A stretch of DNA of 64,000 bases from Anisakis pegreffii (lineage: Eukaryota > Nematoda > Chromadorea > Rhabditida > Anisakidae): contig JAPYMA010002088.1 of assembly GCA_035041965.1 (NCBI GenBank), positions 1 to 64,000 of the forward strand, read 5' to 3'. The translations under genes were made by a program, and so were the position numbers. Positions within the stretch are counted from its first letter, which is position 1, and every line of letters starts with the position of its first letter. The notes beneath the pieces were generated by a model. It had not been told where the DNA came from and did not search any database. It was given only the letters and a program-made list of their open reading frames with translations. This document shows, piece by piece, positions 62,422 to 64,000 of this stretch.

Positions 62422-63797
62422 TCAAGCAACCTCTTTCAACAACTCCATTCGCTTTGCCTCAATCAGCTCCATACCTTTACCTTCCATGACTCGTTTCATC
62501 GACAATAAAGCACTACGTGTTCGTGCCGCATCGTCGTGACTTTTCATTTCGTTCGATGCCTTCTTATCATACTTCGAGTACACCTGAAATATTTTCATTT
62601 CAGTTTCCGTCAAATCCAGCTATAGTTTAACATTCAAAATTCAGAAGAAAGCAATCTAATATACGATTATTCAATTGCAAAACAATTTGAATCGAGTCTC
62701 GTCCGAATTTTCGTTCATATCTCTGAAACTATGCAACTTTCACCGATGAGATGATCATCAGTGTTCAATTACAATTCATATTCAAAACTGATTATCTAAC
62801 TTGATTCAACGCTTCCTTGTAGTCGTTGAACATTTTTGCTTTGGCCGTATTCGCGAGTTGCTGTCGACGATCGCGAGTCATTCGCGGGACGGGTATGAAG
62901 AGAGTGACTCCTTCTTGCTGCGGATTGATGTTCAGATTCGACTTCTGCAATGCCAGTTTCGCGGCTTTGATCGCCGTCGGATTGTCATTGAAGTTGATCA
63001 TCACCATTTGCGGTGACTTCAATACGACACGACCCAAACGATTCATTCGATGTTCCTGCAATTCGCAACACTCTATAGCTCAGCTAATCGATGTCGAATC
63101 TAAGAAATAAGGCAATTAGCGCTCTTTAGAGGGTACCATCAACATCATTACGATGTGATCTAGGATCAAAACGCAGCGATGTGATCTAGTGACCGAATTA
63201 CCAACCTCCACGATTGCTTGTGATTTGATCTATACATTAGATCAGCATATAAGTCCCCAGATCAGCATATAAGCCATACTTAACGTTAAGAAGCACTGAA
63301 GCTATCATATAATATAAGCAGAACGATTGGTGCTAGATTTCATTCCGTGTCGTGTCTCCAATTGTATCGGTAGTATTATTAACTAACGGCGGTTTTATTA
63401 ACCAATCAACGGTGTGGATTGTAACAATTACGAAACTAACCCTCCTAAAGATGAATTATATTAGTTTAAAGTAAGCAGCTTGCAATACTTATAAATTTTC
63501 ATGGTACTGCAGTGAGCCAGAGAAGTCCACCAGCCATAGATAACGTTTAGAAGCATTCATGTTAGCATAATTACGGGTAATTTCAATGCGAAAAATGAAA
63601 CGAAAGCCGTTAGAAAAAACCTCGTTATTGTCGAGTTTAACGACGATATCCTCATATGCTCTCAAATCAACTTGCAATGAAAAATGTTTCGCCAATTCAT
63701 CGCTGAGAATCTCTTCCAACTGCTTCATTTCTTTCATCGCATCGTGTACGTACACATTATCCGCCTCGTTCTTCTTCTCCAGAAAATCATTCGGGGC
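62422..63797 (-). CDS. mrrf-1: Mitochondrial ribosome recycling factor (5' end outside or near window edge)
   Basis: Splits post-termination mitoribosomes together with EF-G2 in the mitochondrial matrix. Three exons in phase 0: 63621-63797, 62801-63055 and 62422-62583 (stop TGA), for 197 residues. Family features include a helix (AMKEMKQLEEILSDELAKHF), the domain II beta barrel (RVVLKSPQMVMINF, NPTAIKAAKLALQKSNLNIN, FIPVPRMTRDRR) and the long C-terminal helices (KMFNDYKEALNQ joined to VYSKYDKKA, then SHDDAARTRSAL and GKGMELIEAKR). The N-terminus with the matrix presequence is missing; it lies in 63798-64000 or beyond. A candidate 18-bp in-phase microexon is at 63831-63848. Confidence 0.9.
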
Positions 63798-64000
63798 CTG
63801 GAACAGACGATATGACAGTAAATAAAATACCTCGATATTCACAGATCGCTGAAAGATATTTGTGAATTGGATTTCCAAACAATATTTCTGCACGATGTCA
63901 AATATTTTGACACTTCAAAAGATTCCTCAATGGACGAACGAAAGTAAACTGAATATTATCGGATGTCACCTTAGTTTTCCTTTCATTTTTCCGCACTTTC

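Overview
The window is nuclear DNA from a nematode. The supporting signs are AT-rich sequence, genes broken into many short exons with TTTCAG-type acceptors, and proteins closest to nematode families: a CEH-6-like POU factor, CTS-1-like citrate synthase, an AP-2 factor, an eggshell-type multi-peritrophin protein and PBS-4-like proteasome beta. A short insert of mitochondrial cox3 DNA reads correctly only with the invertebrate mitochondrial code. I cannot name the species. Exon models were built by hand: I followed reading frames, checked that GT and AG sites fit, and required splice phases to agree.

Left part (1-9.4 kb): a single-exon class III POU homeobox gene lies on the minus strand (906-1808). 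A plus-strand gene of seven phase-consistent exons (6251-9415) encodes a Ser/Arg/Gly/Asn-rich protein that I do not recognise. A palindromic MITE sits in its first intron. Middle left (9.4-30.2 kb): about 21 kb of AT-rich sequence with no gene I can model. It holds a tRNA-like sequence, the 3' end of an RTE-type retrotransposon, short repeats and a few coding-like segments that may be stray exons or dead elements.

Middle (30.2-33.5 kb): citrate synthase, mitochondrial, at least eight exons, plus strand. Then 33.5-41.3 kb is repeat-rich: AT microsatellites, a diverged tandem array, a possible hAT end, and a large inverted repeat whose arms each carry a doubled 63-bp unit.

Right part (41.3-64 kb): gene-dense. 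On the plus strand come an AP-2 transcription factor (41372-45473), a small unrecognised helical protein (45818-47291) and a secreted protein with ten chitin-binding peritrophin-A domains (47709 to about 54613). A GC-rich transposon-like element follows. A minus-strand multi-pass membrane protein (55613-58072) comes next, then the cox3 fragment, proteasome subunit beta (59663-61463, plus) and mitochondrial ribosome recycling factor (62422-63797, minus), whose 5' end is at or beyond the window edge. The genes do not form an evident pathway. They are neighbours with housekeeping (citrate synthase, proteasome, recycling factor), developmental (POU, AP-2) and eggshell or matrix roles.
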